Assembly (NCBI GenBank): GCA_039191605.1
Contig: JBCCXL010000010.1
Location: 124,001 to 188,000, forward strand
Direction: 5' to 3'
Length of the DNA: 64,000 nucleotides
From: JBCCXL01 sp039191605
GTDB lineage: Bacteria > Acidobacteriota > Thermoanaerobaculia > Multivoradales > JAHZIX01
A model generated the notes under the pieces. It made no database searches, had not been told where the DNA came from, and saw only the letters and a program-made list of their open reading frames with translations. Made by a program: the position numbers and the translations under genes. Below are positions 25,454 through 34,428 of this stretch, piece after piece (position 1 is the first letter of the stretch; each line of letters begins with the position of its first letter).

Positions 25454-26104
25454 CAGCTGCGGGATCACCCTCCCGGTGCTCTGACAATACTCCTCGTATT
25501 CGTCGCCGAAGCGGGCCCGCATCATCGCCTCTTCCCGGGGCACCCGGATGACGTAGATCAGCCAGAAGGACACGATACCTCCCAATCCCGCTATCCAGTG
25601 GTGGATCAGCAGCGCCTGCGCACCATAGATCAGGTAGATCGCCGAATACATCGGGTGACGAACTCGAGAGTACACGCCGCCGGTCACCAGGTGATGGCCC
25701 TCGCGGATCTCCAGCGTAACGCTCCAGTTGCGGCCCAAATCCGCGTGGCTGCGCCAGAAGAGCCAAAGGCCGAGCACCAGGAGAACGACGCCAATGGCGG
25801 TAGCCCACGACGGCAGGGCGTAGCGCAAAGAGGCGGGCCAGCCGGACGCTAGATAGGCCATCGGAATGATGAAGGCGCCGAGGAAGACCCCCGCCAGCAG
25901 CACGTTCTCCACCACCTCTTGCCGCGACTCCTCGATCTCGTTTTTCCGGTTGGTGGCCTCGAAGGGAGCCCGGATCGCCATCATGACGATCGTGCCCAGG
26001 AGCCAAACGAGAGATCCCCATCCGTTTTCTGGAACTCGCCACAGGATCCAGGCCGAGAGGGCGAGGAAAATCAACAAGAAGAACAATCTAAAGACCTTTT
26101 CCAT
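25445..26104 (-). CDS. Isoprenylcysteine carboxyl methyltransferase (ICMT)-family membrane protein
   Basis: 219 aa from ATG at 26104 (26110 also in frame). Four to five hydrophobic helices: residues 5-22, 28-45, 70-88, 100-120 and 165-190. The family C-terminal motif is present: GGVYSRVRHPMYSAIYL, followed by REEAMMRARFGDEYEEYCQ, the S-adenosylmethionine-binding region of ICMT/PEMT proteins. Bacterial members methylate unknown lipids or small molecules. It lies tail to tail with the SDR gene and is not obviously linked to it. Confidence 0.8.
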   Translation of the reverse strand: MEKVFRLFFLLIFLALSAWILWRVPENGWGSLVWLLGTIVMMAIRAPFEATNRKNEIEESRQEVVENVLLAGVFLGAFIIPMAYLASGWPASLRYALPSWATAIGVVLLVLGLWLFWRSHADLGRNWSVTLEIREGHHLVTGGVYSRVRHPMYSAIYLIYGAQALLIHHWIAGLGGIVSFWLIYVIRVPREEAMMRARFGDEYEEYCQSTGRVIPQLFS

Positions 26105-26190
26105 CGTCAAGCTCCCTTTCTAGAGACAAAAATGAACGGTTCACCGGCCGCAGAGACCGCAGGCCGGAGAAGCCGCCAATTGATGTACCA

Positions 26191-26238
26191 GTTGAGCTGC
26201 TAGCTGAACCACCGGCTGAGCTCCCAGCTGAGCTGCCA
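26191..26238. repeat. Four degenerate 12-bp units (GCTGAGCTGCCA)
   Basis: Units at 26191, 26203, 26215 and 26227, in the 229-base gap between the ICMT-like and ComA-like genes. No gene recognised in the gap. Confidence 0.75.
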
Positions 26239-26333
26239 GCGAAGAGGGTTCGGAGCGCCCCCCGCAGGGAGCGCCCCGAACCGAGCTGAGTCAAGCGTTC
26301 AGGAGCGCGTTACGACGCCCGCTGAAGCGATCC

Positions 26334-27179
26334 TCAGCGGTGGGTCGTGATGCGCCCGAAGGTGCTCTTGGTACCCCAAATGCCGCGGCGCAGGCACTCG
26401 AGCTGCACGATCTGGCTATGGTCGACAAAGAGATTGACGTCGATGCCGTAATTCTTGATGTACCAGGAGAACACCTCCGGGTCGGCGGCTTCGAACATCA
26501 CGTTCTCCATGCCGACGTGCTTCATGATCTTGGCCGCCACGTCGGTTCGCCATGGATCCGCGTTCTCGGTGATGCCTTCCGACTCGATCATGATGATCGA
26601 AGCGCCGGCATTGAGGCACTCGTTCGCCGTATCGATGAGGATCTGCGGGTCCCGGGTGCCCTCCGCCTCGAGCTCCGCCTTGCTGGTGTCCCCACCGGCG
26701 CCGAACTGAATTCCGATCTCCGGCTTGGGCTTGAGGCCAGCCTTCTTGACCTTCTGAATCAGGCGAATGAGATCCGGTGTCGGCAGCTGGATGAAGCCGG
26801 TGGACAGCTCGATCATGTCGAACTCGAGACGCTTGCACTCTTCGATGTAGGCGTCGATCTGGTTCGGCGCCCGAGACAGCACGTTCTCGATCCAGCCGCC
26901 GGTGGACACATAGACGCCGTGGTCGTGACAGATGCGGTTGATCTTCTGCACGTACTCCGCGGGCATCAGGGAGAAGGAGCCCCCGGCATATTTATAGCCA
27001 TCGACGTGCTCCCCCATTCCCTCGAGCAGCTCGCGGGTATAGGTCGGCGTCACCATGGCGTAGTAGGGGCCGCGAATTTCGGTGATCGATTGGGAGCGCG
27101 GCTTGGGGTCGCGCTCGTTCATCGGAACGAAGGGGAAAGTGCGAGACCGCCAAATCTGAGACTGTGGCTTATCGGACAT
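26334..27179 (-). CDS. Phosphosulfolactate synthase (ComA)-like protein
   Basis: 281 aa. ATG at 27179 has AGGAG at a good distance. It has the ComA barrel signatures: YKYAGGSFSLMP, HDHGVYVSTGGWIE, ELSTGFIQLP and LKPKPEIGIQFGAGGD, followed by IMIESEGITE and FEAADPEVFSWYI. ComA condenses phosphoenolpyruvate with sulfite in coenzyme M synthesis in methanogens; plants carry the related heat-shock protein HSA32. In bacteria the role is uncertain. No ComB or ComC gene is nearby. It lies 24 bases after a MmgE/PrpD gene on the same strand, so they form an operon and the true substrate may be a dicarboxylate or sulfo-acid. Confidence 0.85.
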   Translation of the reverse strand: MSDKPQSQIWRSRTFPFVPMNERDPKPRSQSITEIRGPYYAMVTPTYTRELLEGMGEHVDGYKYAGGSFSLMPAEYVQKINRICHDHGVYVSTGGWIENVLSRAPNQIDAYIEECKRLEFDMIELSTGFIQLPTPDLIRLIQKVKKAGLKPKPEIGIQFGAGGDTSKAELEAEGTRDPQILIDTANECLNAGASIIMIESEGITENADPWRTDVAAKIMKHVGMENVMFEAADPEVFSWYIKNYGIDVNLFVDHSQIVQLECLRRGIWGTKSTFGRITTHR

Positions 27180-27203
27180 AGTGGTACTCCTGGACCAGCG
27201 GTT

Positions 27204-28595
27204 TTAGGCTCTGAGGTTGCCGAGAATCGCGGCGAAATCGCGCACGGTGATCTCTTCGAGGTTGCGGACCGCGTCGACGATCGCCGTGCGGGTGCGCTGG
27301 GAGGTAAAGGGCTCCGCTAGATCGGTGAACTTGGCGATCACCGTTTCCCAGCTCATGGGACGGGTGTGGAAGCCCTCGTAATCGGTCTTGGTGATGCGGT
27401 GCACGGTGCCGTCCTTCAGAGTCACGGCGAGGTCCGTGCAGAGCTCCCCGGGGAAGCGATCGGTGTATTCCTGCTTCGGCCGTACGGTGAAGCGCTGGAT
27501 CAGCGACTGGATGTCGTCGCGGGTGACCCGATCCCCTTCGTATTGCGCCGGCAGCACGTTGCCGTCGATGAGGGCGACGCCGACCATGTACTGCAGAGAG
27601 TGGTCCGCCTCTTCTTTGGTGCGCACCTTGGTCTTGTCGCCCTCTTCCCCGCCACCGATGATGTGGAAGGCGACGTCGAAGATGTCGATGCCGATGTGCT
27701 CCACCTGATCCCAGGTGAAGCCATGGGCGGCCTGGAGCTCCAGCACGCCCTCGATGGAGGACTGGGAGTGGATCTCGGCGTTGTACTTCTTGATGATGGA
27801 TTTCTTGACGTTCTCGAGGTCTTCGTTTTCCCAGTCGATGTGGAAGGGACCGGCGATGGACTCCTTGAACCCCTTGTTGCCCTCGAAGACCTCCTCCGGA
27901 CCGGTGATGCCCCGCATCGCGAGGAAGGCGGCGTGAGACCCGACGAAGCCGGTATTCGGATAGGCCAAGCCTTTCCAATGGGAAAGAGCTCCGGTGCGAG
28001 TGCAGCGCAGGGCGTTATTGCAGGTGCCGGAGATGGCGATCGCGTTGGCGGTCTTCTCCGCATCGAGACCGAGGGCCCGGGCCACCCCGGCTGCGGACGC
28101 GTAGGCCCCCTGCACCGTGTGGTCGAAGCCCTTGGCCCGCACCGGCGCCTCGTCACACAGGCGACCCTGCACCTGATAGGCCGCAGTCATCGCGCTGAGC
28201 AGCTCGTCGCCGGAAGCGTCGGCGTATTCGGCAGCCGCCAGGACGGCCCCAAAGTTGTCGGATTGATGACAGGTCTCGCCCTTGGCGAGGTAGCTGTCCA
28301 TAAAATCGAGGTACCGGCTCAGGGCTCCGTTGTAGAACCCGGCCCGATCCGGCGCCGTCTTGCCGCCCCCGATCAGGGTGCAGTGGGGAGCCCCACCGAA
28401 GTCTCCCAAGTGTTCACGAATCATCCGGATCGGCTCGCCCTCGAGAGCGCCGATGGCCACTCCGATGGTGTCGACGATCCTCTTCTTCAGCTCTTCCCTA
28501 GCCTCGTGGGACATCTTTTGATGGTCCACGGCGGCGACGAAGCGCCCCAATTTCCTAACCTCAGTATTTGCTAACGTAGCCTGACGATCGGTCAT
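27204..28595 (-). CDS. MmgE/PrpD-family dehydratase/isomerase
   Basis: 463 aa from ATG at 28595, which has GGAG nine bases upstream; an in-frame TTG at 28610 is less likely. The PrpD fold is indicated by RFVAAVDHQKMSHEAREELKKRIVDTIGVAIGA at the N-terminus, ALSRYLDFMDSYL, the repeated AASAAGVARALGLD pattern, and a C-terminal segment with RFPGELCTDLAVTLKDG. Members act as 2-methylcitrate dehydratase, cis-aconitate decarboxylase or iminodisuccinate epimerase. It precedes the ComA-like gene by 24 bases, so it probably acts in the same route. Substrate unknown. The divergent gap to 28779 holds an AT-rich promoter zone. Confidence 0.88.
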   Translation of the reverse strand: MTDRQATLANTEVRKLGRFVAAVDHQKMSHEAREELKKRIVDTIGVAIGALEGEPIRMIREHLGDFGGAPHCTLIGGGKTAPDRAGFYNGALSRYLDFMDSYLAKGETCHQSDNFGAVLAAAEYADASGDELLSAMTAAYQVQGRLCDEAPVRAKGFDHTVQGAYASAAGVARALGLDAEKTANAIAISGTCNNALRCTRTGALSHWKGLAYPNTGFVGSHAAFLAMRGITGPEEVFEGNKGFKESIAGPFHIDWENEDLENVKKSIIKKYNAEIHSQSSIEGVLELQAAHGFTWDQVEHIGIDIFDVAFHIIGGGEEGDKTKVRTKEEADHSLQYMVGVALIDGNVLPAQYEGDRVTRDDIQSLIQRFTVRPKQEYTDRFPGELCTDLAVTLKDGTVHRITKTDYEGFHTRPMSWETVIAKFTDLAEPFTSQRTRTAIVDAVRNLEEITVRDFAAILGNLRA

Positions 28596-28778
28596 CTCTA
28601 CGGTCTCCAAGGGGGTGATAAGACCGCTCCGGCAGGCTTCGGATCTCGAAACCTCGCAGCGGTCGTCAATATAGGACCATTGTAGTACTATTTAGATCCC
28701 AATCGGCTAAGACCCCAGCCGAACCCAGCGAATGACTCAACGATCCCCAACCGTTCACGACGACATCTGGAGAGTCTG
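28596..28778. promoter_or_regulatory. Divergent promoter region between MmgE/PrpD and an orphan gene
   Basis: 183 bases. AT-rich patch at about 28665-28715, with a short palindrome TAGTACTA (28683-28690). It must serve both the leftward operon and the rightward orphan. No clear -35/-10 pair. Confidence 0.4.
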
Positions 28779-29234
28779 ATGCCCCTTTCCCAGCCCGTTC
28801 CTCTCGGGCTTTCCGACCTCACTCAAGACGAGTGTTTGATCGTCTCCATATCCCGTGCCTGGCTCCGCCTCGGCCCAACCTATGCCGTCGCCGAGCACAG
28901 CATCGCCCGACTGCTGCAGACGGATCGCATCTACCCCGCCCTGGATGCGCTCTTCGACACCTTCCGCTCCCTGACCCCAAACCGTCCCGCTGAGCTCCCG
29001 GCGGAATCCGACCTTCTCTCGCCTCAGGAAGAAAGACTGCTGGATCGCCTGGCCCTCGCCCCGTTCACGCCGGAAAATCCCGACGAACCGCTATCGAGGG
29101 AAGAGATCAACTGCCGGGCCGCCCTGTGGCTTGCAGAAATCGAGCTGCGCCCACCAGACGCTATTGAGCGCTCCGGTCGCGACCAGCGAATGCACCGCAT
29201 CGCTCAGAGCTACCAAAGCCTGCTCCACCTATGA
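28779..29234 (+). CDS. Orphan 151-aa protein
   Basis: Unrecognised. ATG at 28779 is preceded by GGAGAG. Mostly helical-looking with a polar, acidic composition; no signal peptide, no transmembrane segment, two cysteines (residues 20 and 117 area). The N-terminal third (TQDECLIVSISRAWLRLGPT) and the C-terminus (SREEINCRAALWLAEIELRP) look like helices. Soluble cytoplasmic protein is the likeliest reading. It stands alone between a divergent operon and a convergent secreted glycosidase. Confidence 0.6.
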   Translation: MPLSQPVPLGLSDLTQDECLIVSISRAWLRLGPTYAVAEHSIARLLQTDRIYPALDALFDTFRSLTPNRPAELPAESDLLSPQEERLLDRLALAPFTPENPDEPLSREEINCRAALWLAEIELRPPDAIERSGRDQRMHRIAQSYQSLLHL

Positions 29235-29301
29235 CCCCAGCACTAATGATTCCAGCGTAGCCGGAGGCCCATGGGGAGCCCCGAATGGGGAAGCTCGAAG
29301 A

Positions 29302-29329
29302 GAGAGCCCCGCCAGAAGGCGGGGCTCTC
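29302..29329. terminator. Bidirectional hairpin between convergent genes
   Basis: GAGAGCCCCGCC (29302-29313), loop AGAA, GGCGGGGCTCTC (29318-29329): a perfect 12-bp stem without a T tract on either strand. Placed between the orphan gene and the GH5-like gene ends. Confidence 0.65.
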
Positions 29330-29425
29330 AGCAGGAACCTCAGGGGTATAGGACAAAGCGAGTCGTGGAACCCAAAGGCGCCTAGACAGGCGCGGCTAAA
29401 AGACCGGGATTCCTGCTTCCAGCGC

Positions 29426-31402
29426 TCATCGAGCTTCCGGATCCCGCGTGACGGTAAACCGGTCGAAGTCGATCCGGTGCTCCTGCCAGGTGAGATCTTC
29501 GGTATCGCCGGGATTCTCCAAGGTCACCTCGATGGCTCCCCACTCTGGGAAGAGCAGCGGCAGCTCCAAGATCGCCCATTCGTCGCTGGTTCCCGGGAAC
29601 GTCACGTCGTAAGGGGCATATCCCGGAACGTCGAAGGAGATCGTCTTGTCCACATCCTGCGGAGAGCGATAGCGAATCCGCAGAGTGAAGTCGAAGAAAC
29701 CGTCCGAGGGCGCGGGCTCGTTAACTCCCTTGGGAAATGCGGTGGTGTCGAAGGTGAAGGAGATCGAGCGCTGGAACTTCGGAAACATCCGAACGAAGGA
29801 CCCTCCGGCGGTGTTGGGCTCAGTACATTCGGCCGACGGTGAGGCCAGCCGAGGGCACCGAATCTCTACCTGAAACATCGGATTGCGCGGATCCTCCGCC
29901 TCGACGGAGGCGATGAATACGTCTTCTAGGTGATCGCTGGTTCCCAGCGCCGTCTCGATGGTTCGAGCCTTCGCCACGGCGACGCATTGGTCGCCGGAAG
30001 GAGCCACCGCTTGAGGCGAGGCGCACTTCACTTTCTGCTCCGTCGTCTCCCAGCTCTCGGTATAGCTCCACACCAACCCACCGGCATAGCCGGTGTTGTA
30101 GAGGGTCGGGAAGAGCTGCTCTAAAACCACCGTATCGCCGTTGATGTATTGGTCGTTGGGAAAGATGTAGGGATCGAGATCATCGGCGACGAACTCCCCC
30201 ACCACCACCGGCTTGTCGGTGCCCCACTGCCCCCAATGGGAGGCCGGATGGTGGAAGGGAGACATCTGCTTGGAGTGATTCTGGGTGTAGAAATTGACCA
30301 TCATGAAGTCGAGCACGCCGTCCCGCGCGGCTGTCCCGCCGCCGCCCGCAGCGATCAGCTTGTCGTCGGAGTAGTAGTTCTGCTTCAAGAAGCCGACATT
30401 CACGTCCGAGGCCCGATTGTAGTGGTGAGCGCTCACCGTCACCGGCACTCCGGGAACGCTGTCGTGGATCGCCTCGGCGACCCGATTGAGATAGCGCTGG
30501 ATGTAGTACATCGGATTCGGCGAGTCCTCCGTCGGCTCTCCCACCGCAAAGCTCTGCCCACTGGCGATCTCCACATTGTCGATATCGACCTCGACCCAGG
30601 TCTGCCCATCCCTCTTGAAGTATTGCTCCGACCCGCTGGGCAGGAAGCGTACCGCCGGGAGACGCCGTTCTTCCTCCACCCAGCCGAGCCAGGTTGCTCC
30701 TTCGGGCTCGTTGAAGAGATCCCAGGCGAGCAGCGCCGGGTGGTTGCCAATGGATTTCACCAGCGGAAGTAGAGCGAAGTCGACGTAGGCCTGGAGGTGA
30801 TTGTCGTAGAGCAGCAGATCCCGGCCACCGTCCTGAGTCTTCGGCGCAATGTCGGGGCCCGAGCCGATATACGCACCGGTCGGCACCTTCACCAGCTGGA
30901 AGGAGAAGAGCGTCGGCATCAAGTAGATGTCGTTCTCCTGAGCGAGATCGAGGGCGAGCTGCAGATCCGAGATCGTCTGGTCGCTGATGCCGGTGACCAG
31001 GCCGGAGACCGGATCGAAGCGGGGAGTGTAGTTGGCGCCGGTATGAATCCACCAGCGCATGGTGTTGCCGCCGGCAGCGCGCAGATCCTCGAGAGCGAGG
31101 ATGAACTCTTGCTCCACCGAACCGGCAGCCAGCTCGGTGGTCCCGATCGTGAATTGAGTCGAGGTGCCGAAGGACGGCCCGACATCTGCATCAAATCGGA
31201 TGTAGGCCAGGTTGGCGCCGGTAACGAAGACCGGCTGACCATAATGGGACACCCGGTTGACCGGTACGTCCTGGGCGCCTAGCGGCGTCGCCATGCAGAA
31301 AATGAGAGGGACGGCCAGGAGGCAGGCGACGAACGCCAGCGCCCTCTGGAACGACGAGAGAACAGCGGAGACTTTCGGTGAGTTGTCAAGCGAGGGATGC
31401 AT
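29426..31402 (-). CDS. Secreted GH5-like glycoside hydrolase with C-terminal beta domain
   Basis: 658 aa from ATG at 31402, preceded by AAGGAG at the proper distance (TTG at 31408 also in frame). Signal peptide about residues 1-43. The catalytic (beta/alpha)8 domain carries NTMRWWIH, then the acid/base region WDLFNEPEG (Glu about 232) and the nucleophile region VVVGEF (Glu about 403), the clan GH-A pattern of cellulases and mannanases. Residues about 510-658 form a beta-sandwich-like domain likely to bind carbohydrate. Substrate not certain; mannan or beta-glucan likely. A long AT-rich upstream region separates it from the divergent permease. Confidence 0.8.
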   Translation of the reverse strand: MHPSLDNSPKVSAVLSSFQRALAFVACLLAVPLIFCMATPLGAQDVPVNRVSHYGQPVFVTGANLAYIRFDADVGPSFGTSTQFTIGTTELAAGSVEQEFILALEDLRAAGGNTMRWWIHTGANYTPRFDPVSGLVTGISDQTISDLQLALDLAQENDIYLMPTLFSFQLVKVPTGAYIGSGPDIAPKTQDGGRDLLLYDNHLQAYVDFALLPLVKSIGNHPALLAWDLFNEPEGATWLGWVEEERRLPAVRFLPSGSEQYFKRDGQTWVEVDIDNVEIASGQSFAVGEPTEDSPNPMYYIQRYLNRVAEAIHDSVPGVPVTVSAHHYNRASDVNVGFLKQNYYSDDKLIAAGGGGTAARDGVLDFMMVNFYTQNHSKQMSPFHHPASHWGQWGTDKPVVVGEFVADDLDPYIFPNDQYINGDTVVLEQLFPTLYNTGYAGGLVWSYTESWETTEQKVKCASPQAVAPSGDQCVAVAKARTIETALGTSDHLEDVFIASVEAEDPRNPMFQVEIRCPRLASPSAECTEPNTAGGSFVRMFPKFQRSISFTFDTTAFPKGVNEPAPSDGFFDFTLRIRYRSPQDVDKTISFDVPGYAPYDVTFPGTSDEWAILELPLLFPEWGAIEVTLENPGDTEDLTWQEHRIDFDRFTVTRDPEAR

Positions 31403-31757
31403 TGCCAATCTCCTTCTGTGGTGAATGGGGTGCCCTTAGTGAGAGGGCATATCGATGAATTACAATGACAAAATAGCATAAAAATTGGCATATACAATGT
31501 TACAAAAAGAATTATCCCAGGCTTTCTCCAAGCATTTCACCCCAGCAATTGCGTTGACCGATGGATCCAGACGCTCTATCCGGCCGCTACACTCAACCAT
31601 AAGCTGCCGGCATTGCGGCAAAATACCCTCATGCTGAATCCACATCCGCAGGATCTCTCCGGGAACTCCCCCGCTCCTCGTGCGTTGGTGAAGTGAGGCC
31701 AGCCGCACCGCCCTGCGGCGCCCGCCCCCACCCACCCATCAGCTATCGGGAGTTCCC
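31403..31757. promoter_or_regulatory. Divergent control region (GH5-like / permease)
   Basis: 355 bases, with a pronounced AT-rich stretch at about 31450-31520 (rich in ATA and ACAAAA words), unlike the GC-rich neighbourhood. It must hold promoters for the leftward glycosidase and the rightward permease. No gene recognised; an open frame of 91 codons on the minus strand has no features. Confidence 0.5.
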
Positions 31758-34271
31758 ATGTCCAAGCTTCGCCAGAGCGTCCGCCGACTTCAGCGTCAGC
31801 CGGGTTTTGCCCTCCTCGCCGTGCTCACGCTGGCTCTAGGGCTCGGAGCCCAGGGAGCGATGTTCGCCGTGCTGGACACGCTCTTGCTGCGCCCCCTGCC
31901 CTACCCGCAGGCGGATCAGCTGGTGACGGTGGGGCATAGCGCCCCGGGGCTCAACCTGCCGGACCTGGACTCCTCGGAGCGCCTCTACCTGCACTATCGC
32001 GAGCACAGCGAGAGCCTCCAGGCCGTCGGCCTCTACGACGCCGCGGCCTTCGCCGTCGCCGGCCTGGAGCGCCCGGTGGACGTCAACGGCACCCGGGTGA
32101 CGCCCTCGGTGCTGCAGATGGTGGGAGCCCAGCCACTCACCGGCCGGCTCTTCTCCGACGACGAAGGAGCGCCCGGAGCGGAGGCCACGGTGATCGTCGC
32201 GGAAAGCTTCTGGAAGCGGCACCTCGGCAGTGATCCGAAGGTGCTGGAGCGCTCGCTGAAGATCGACGGCACCCCCACCCGCATCGTCGGCGTGCTGCCG
32301 GAGAGCTTTCGCTTCCCGGACGACGGCGTAGAGATGTGGGCGCCGATGGTCACCGACCCCGCCACCGCCAACCTCGCTTCCTTCTCTTCTACCGCCATCG
32401 GTCGGCTTCAATCCGGCATCGACCAAGAGGCCGCCCAGGGCGAGCTCCAGGCTCTCCTGGGAGACCTGCGGGAAACCTTCCCGGAAGACCCCGCGGCCAA
32501 TATTCTGGCGGACGCCAACTTCGGGGTTCAGATCCACCCCCTGAGGGACGATCTTCTCGGCAGTGTCGGCCCGGTGATCTGGCTGGCCTTCGCCACCATC
32601 GCCCTGGTGCTGCTGCTGGCGGTGGTCAACGTGGCGAACCTCTTCGTCGCCCGCGCCCAGCGCCAGCGCCAGGAATTGGCCCTGCGCCGGGTCCTCGGCG
32701 CCAGTCGCCGAGATCTGGTGAGCGGCGTGCTCTCCGAAGGCCTCGCCGTCGCCCTCGCCGCGGGGGTCTTCGGCCTGGCCTTGAGTTTCGGGGCCCTGGA
32801 GCTCTTGCAGCGCTTCGCCCCTGGCGGCTTCCGTACACTGGAGGCGGCGGCCATCGGCCCTCGGGGGGCGCTCCTCACCCTCGTTCTCAGCCTCGTTAGT
32901 GGCCTGATCTTCGCCGTCGCGCCGCTGATGCAGCACGGCCGCCGGGGCCTCAGCCGGAACCTCCAGAGCGGAGGCCGGAGCAGCGCCGGCGGGCGGGCCC
33001 AGCATCGCCTGCGCCGCACCTTGGTGGCCGCCCAGATGGCCATCGCCGTGCTCCTGCTGGTGGGCGCCGGGCTTCTCGGCCGCAGCTTCGCTCAGCTCAG
33101 CGCGGTGGACCCGGGCTTCTCCCCCGGCAACGCCAGCACCTTCCGAATCAGCCTGCCGCCGCTTCCCGCCGCGGAGATCGCGGCGGCCCAGGAGCAGGCC
33201 GACGAAGACAATCCCTTCGCCGAAGGAGCGGCTCAGGAGCGGCGCTCCTCTGCCTTCTTCAGCGAGCTGCTGGAGAATATCGCCGCCCTTCCAGGGGTCG
33301 AGAGCGTGGCCTCCAGCAGCCTGCTGCCGCTGGAGGGCCGCAACATGCAGTCCGGCCACCGCGGCCGCGCCGCCGAAGGTGAGGAGCTCGCCGCCATGCC
33401 CACCATCCTCTCGGTGCAGAGCGTGAGCCCCAACTACTTCTCTACCCTGGGGATCCCGCTTCTCGAGGGTCGCTCCCTGACCCGAGACGATTGGCAGCAC
33501 CGCCGCGGCTCGGTGGTGGTGAGCGAAACCGCCGCCAGGATGCTGTGGCCGGACGAATCCGCCATCGGCCAGCAGATCTTCCCCGGCTCCGGCGGCGACG
33601 AGCTCGAGTGGATGGAGGTCGTCGGCGTGGTGGGGGACGTCCGCGGCCGCGGCCTGGACGACGCCGTCACCCCCGCCGTCTACTACCCCTGGGCCAACCC
33701 GCTGGAGGGGCTTTGGAATACCAGCAGCCAGGCCATCGTGGTGCGCTGGGCCGGGGGCCGCACTCCCAGCCCCCAGGATCTCGATGGCCTGCGCCAGGCG
33801 GTGTGGTCCCTCAACCCCGAGCTGCCCCTCGCCGCCGAAGGCCAGCTCAGCGAGTTCATCCAGCGCTCTCGTTCCCGTCAGGCCTTCACCGCGCTACTCC
33901 TCTCCCTCGCCGCCGCCATCGCCCTGCTCCTCGGCGCCGTCGGCACCTACGGCGTCATTTCCTACCTGGTCTCCCAGCGCACCCGCGAGCTCGGCGTCCG
34001 CCGCGCCCTCGGCGCCCGGCCGGTAGATGTGCACACCCTGATCCTGCGGGAGGGGCTCTCCCTCGCCGCCGCCGGCATCGTTCTGGGCCTCGCCCTCGCC
34101 GCCCTGCTGGCCTCTTCCCTCCAGGCCATTCTCTTCGGCATCTCCACCCACGACCCCGCGGCCTTTCTGCTCGCCCCCGCCAGCCTGATCCTGGTCGTCC
34201 TGGTGGCCTGCTGGATCCCCGCCCGCCGGGCAGCCTCGGTGAGCGCGGCGGTGGCGCTGCGAGAGGGTTAA
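31758..34271 (+). CDS. ADOP-type (orphan MacB/FtsX) permease 1
   Basis: 837 aa. ATG follows GGGAG. N-terminal FALLAVLTLALGLGAQGAMF helix, then a MacB periplasmic core domain (about residues 55-255) and the first FtsX membrane block (VIWLAFATIALVLLLAVVNVANLFVARAQRQ). A second core domain follows (GFSPGNASTFRISLP onward), and a last membrane block has TYGVISYLVSQRTRELGVRRALGA. This is the duplicated architecture of the acidobacterial orphan permease (ADOP) group. No ATPase gene accompanies it. Members are thought to move macrolide-like or lipoprotein substrates, but the role is unsettled. The next gene is a close paralogue, 157 bases downstream. Confidence 0.9.
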   Translation: MSKLRQSVRRLQRQPGFALLAVLTLALGLGAQGAMFAVLDTLLLRPLPYPQADQLVTVGHSAPGLNLPDLDSSERLYLHYREHSESLQAVGLYDAAAFAVAGLERPVDVNGTRVTPSVLQMVGAQPLTGRLFSDDEGAPGAEATVIVAESFWKRHLGSDPKVLERSLKIDGTPTRIVGVLPESFRFPDDGVEMWAPMVTDPATANLASFSSTAIGRLQSGIDQEAAQGELQALLGDLRETFPEDPAANILADANFGVQIHPLRDDLLGSVGPVIWLAFATIALVLLLAVVNVANLFVARAQRQRQELALRRVLGASRRDLVSGVLSEGLAVALAAGVFGLALSFGALELLQRFAPGGFRTLEAAAIGPRGALLTLVLSLVSGLIFAVAPLMQHGRRGLSRNLQSGGRSSAGGRAQHRLRRTLVAAQMAIAVLLLVGAGLLGRSFAQLSAVDPGFSPGNASTFRISLPPLPAAEIAAAQEQADEDNPFAEGAAQERRSSAFFSELLENIAALPGVESVASSSLLPLEGRNMQSGHRGRAAEGEELAAMPTILSVQSVSPNYFSTLGIPLLEGRSLTRDDWQHRRGSVVVSETAARMLWPDESAIGQQIFPGSGGDELEWMEVVGVVGDVRGRGLDDAVTPAVYYPWANPLEGLWNTSSQAIVVRWAGGRTPSPQDLDGLRQAVWSLNPELPLAAEGQLSEFIQRSRSRQAFTALLLSLAAAIALLLGAVGTYGVISYLVSQRTRELGVRRALGARPVDVHTLILREGLSLAAAGIVLGLALAALLASSLQAILFGISTHDPAAFLLAPASLILVVLVACWIPARRAASVSAAVALREG

Positions 34272-34428
34272 GACGCCATCTTGCGCCCAGGCGAGATTCA
34301 ATCTCTATTTCCCGCTAACTCCCCGGCTCCCGGGACGTTGTTGGGATAAGGTCCCTTACACCATCCGCGGCACCAACCTGCTGCTCTCATCTGGGGCAAA
34401 GCCCCCTGTTTAGCCATCGGGAGTTTCC

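Noticed and set aside
31836..33500. 554-codon minus-strand frame opposite the first permease
   Set aside because: Antisense shadow without family features; the same occurs opposite the second permease.
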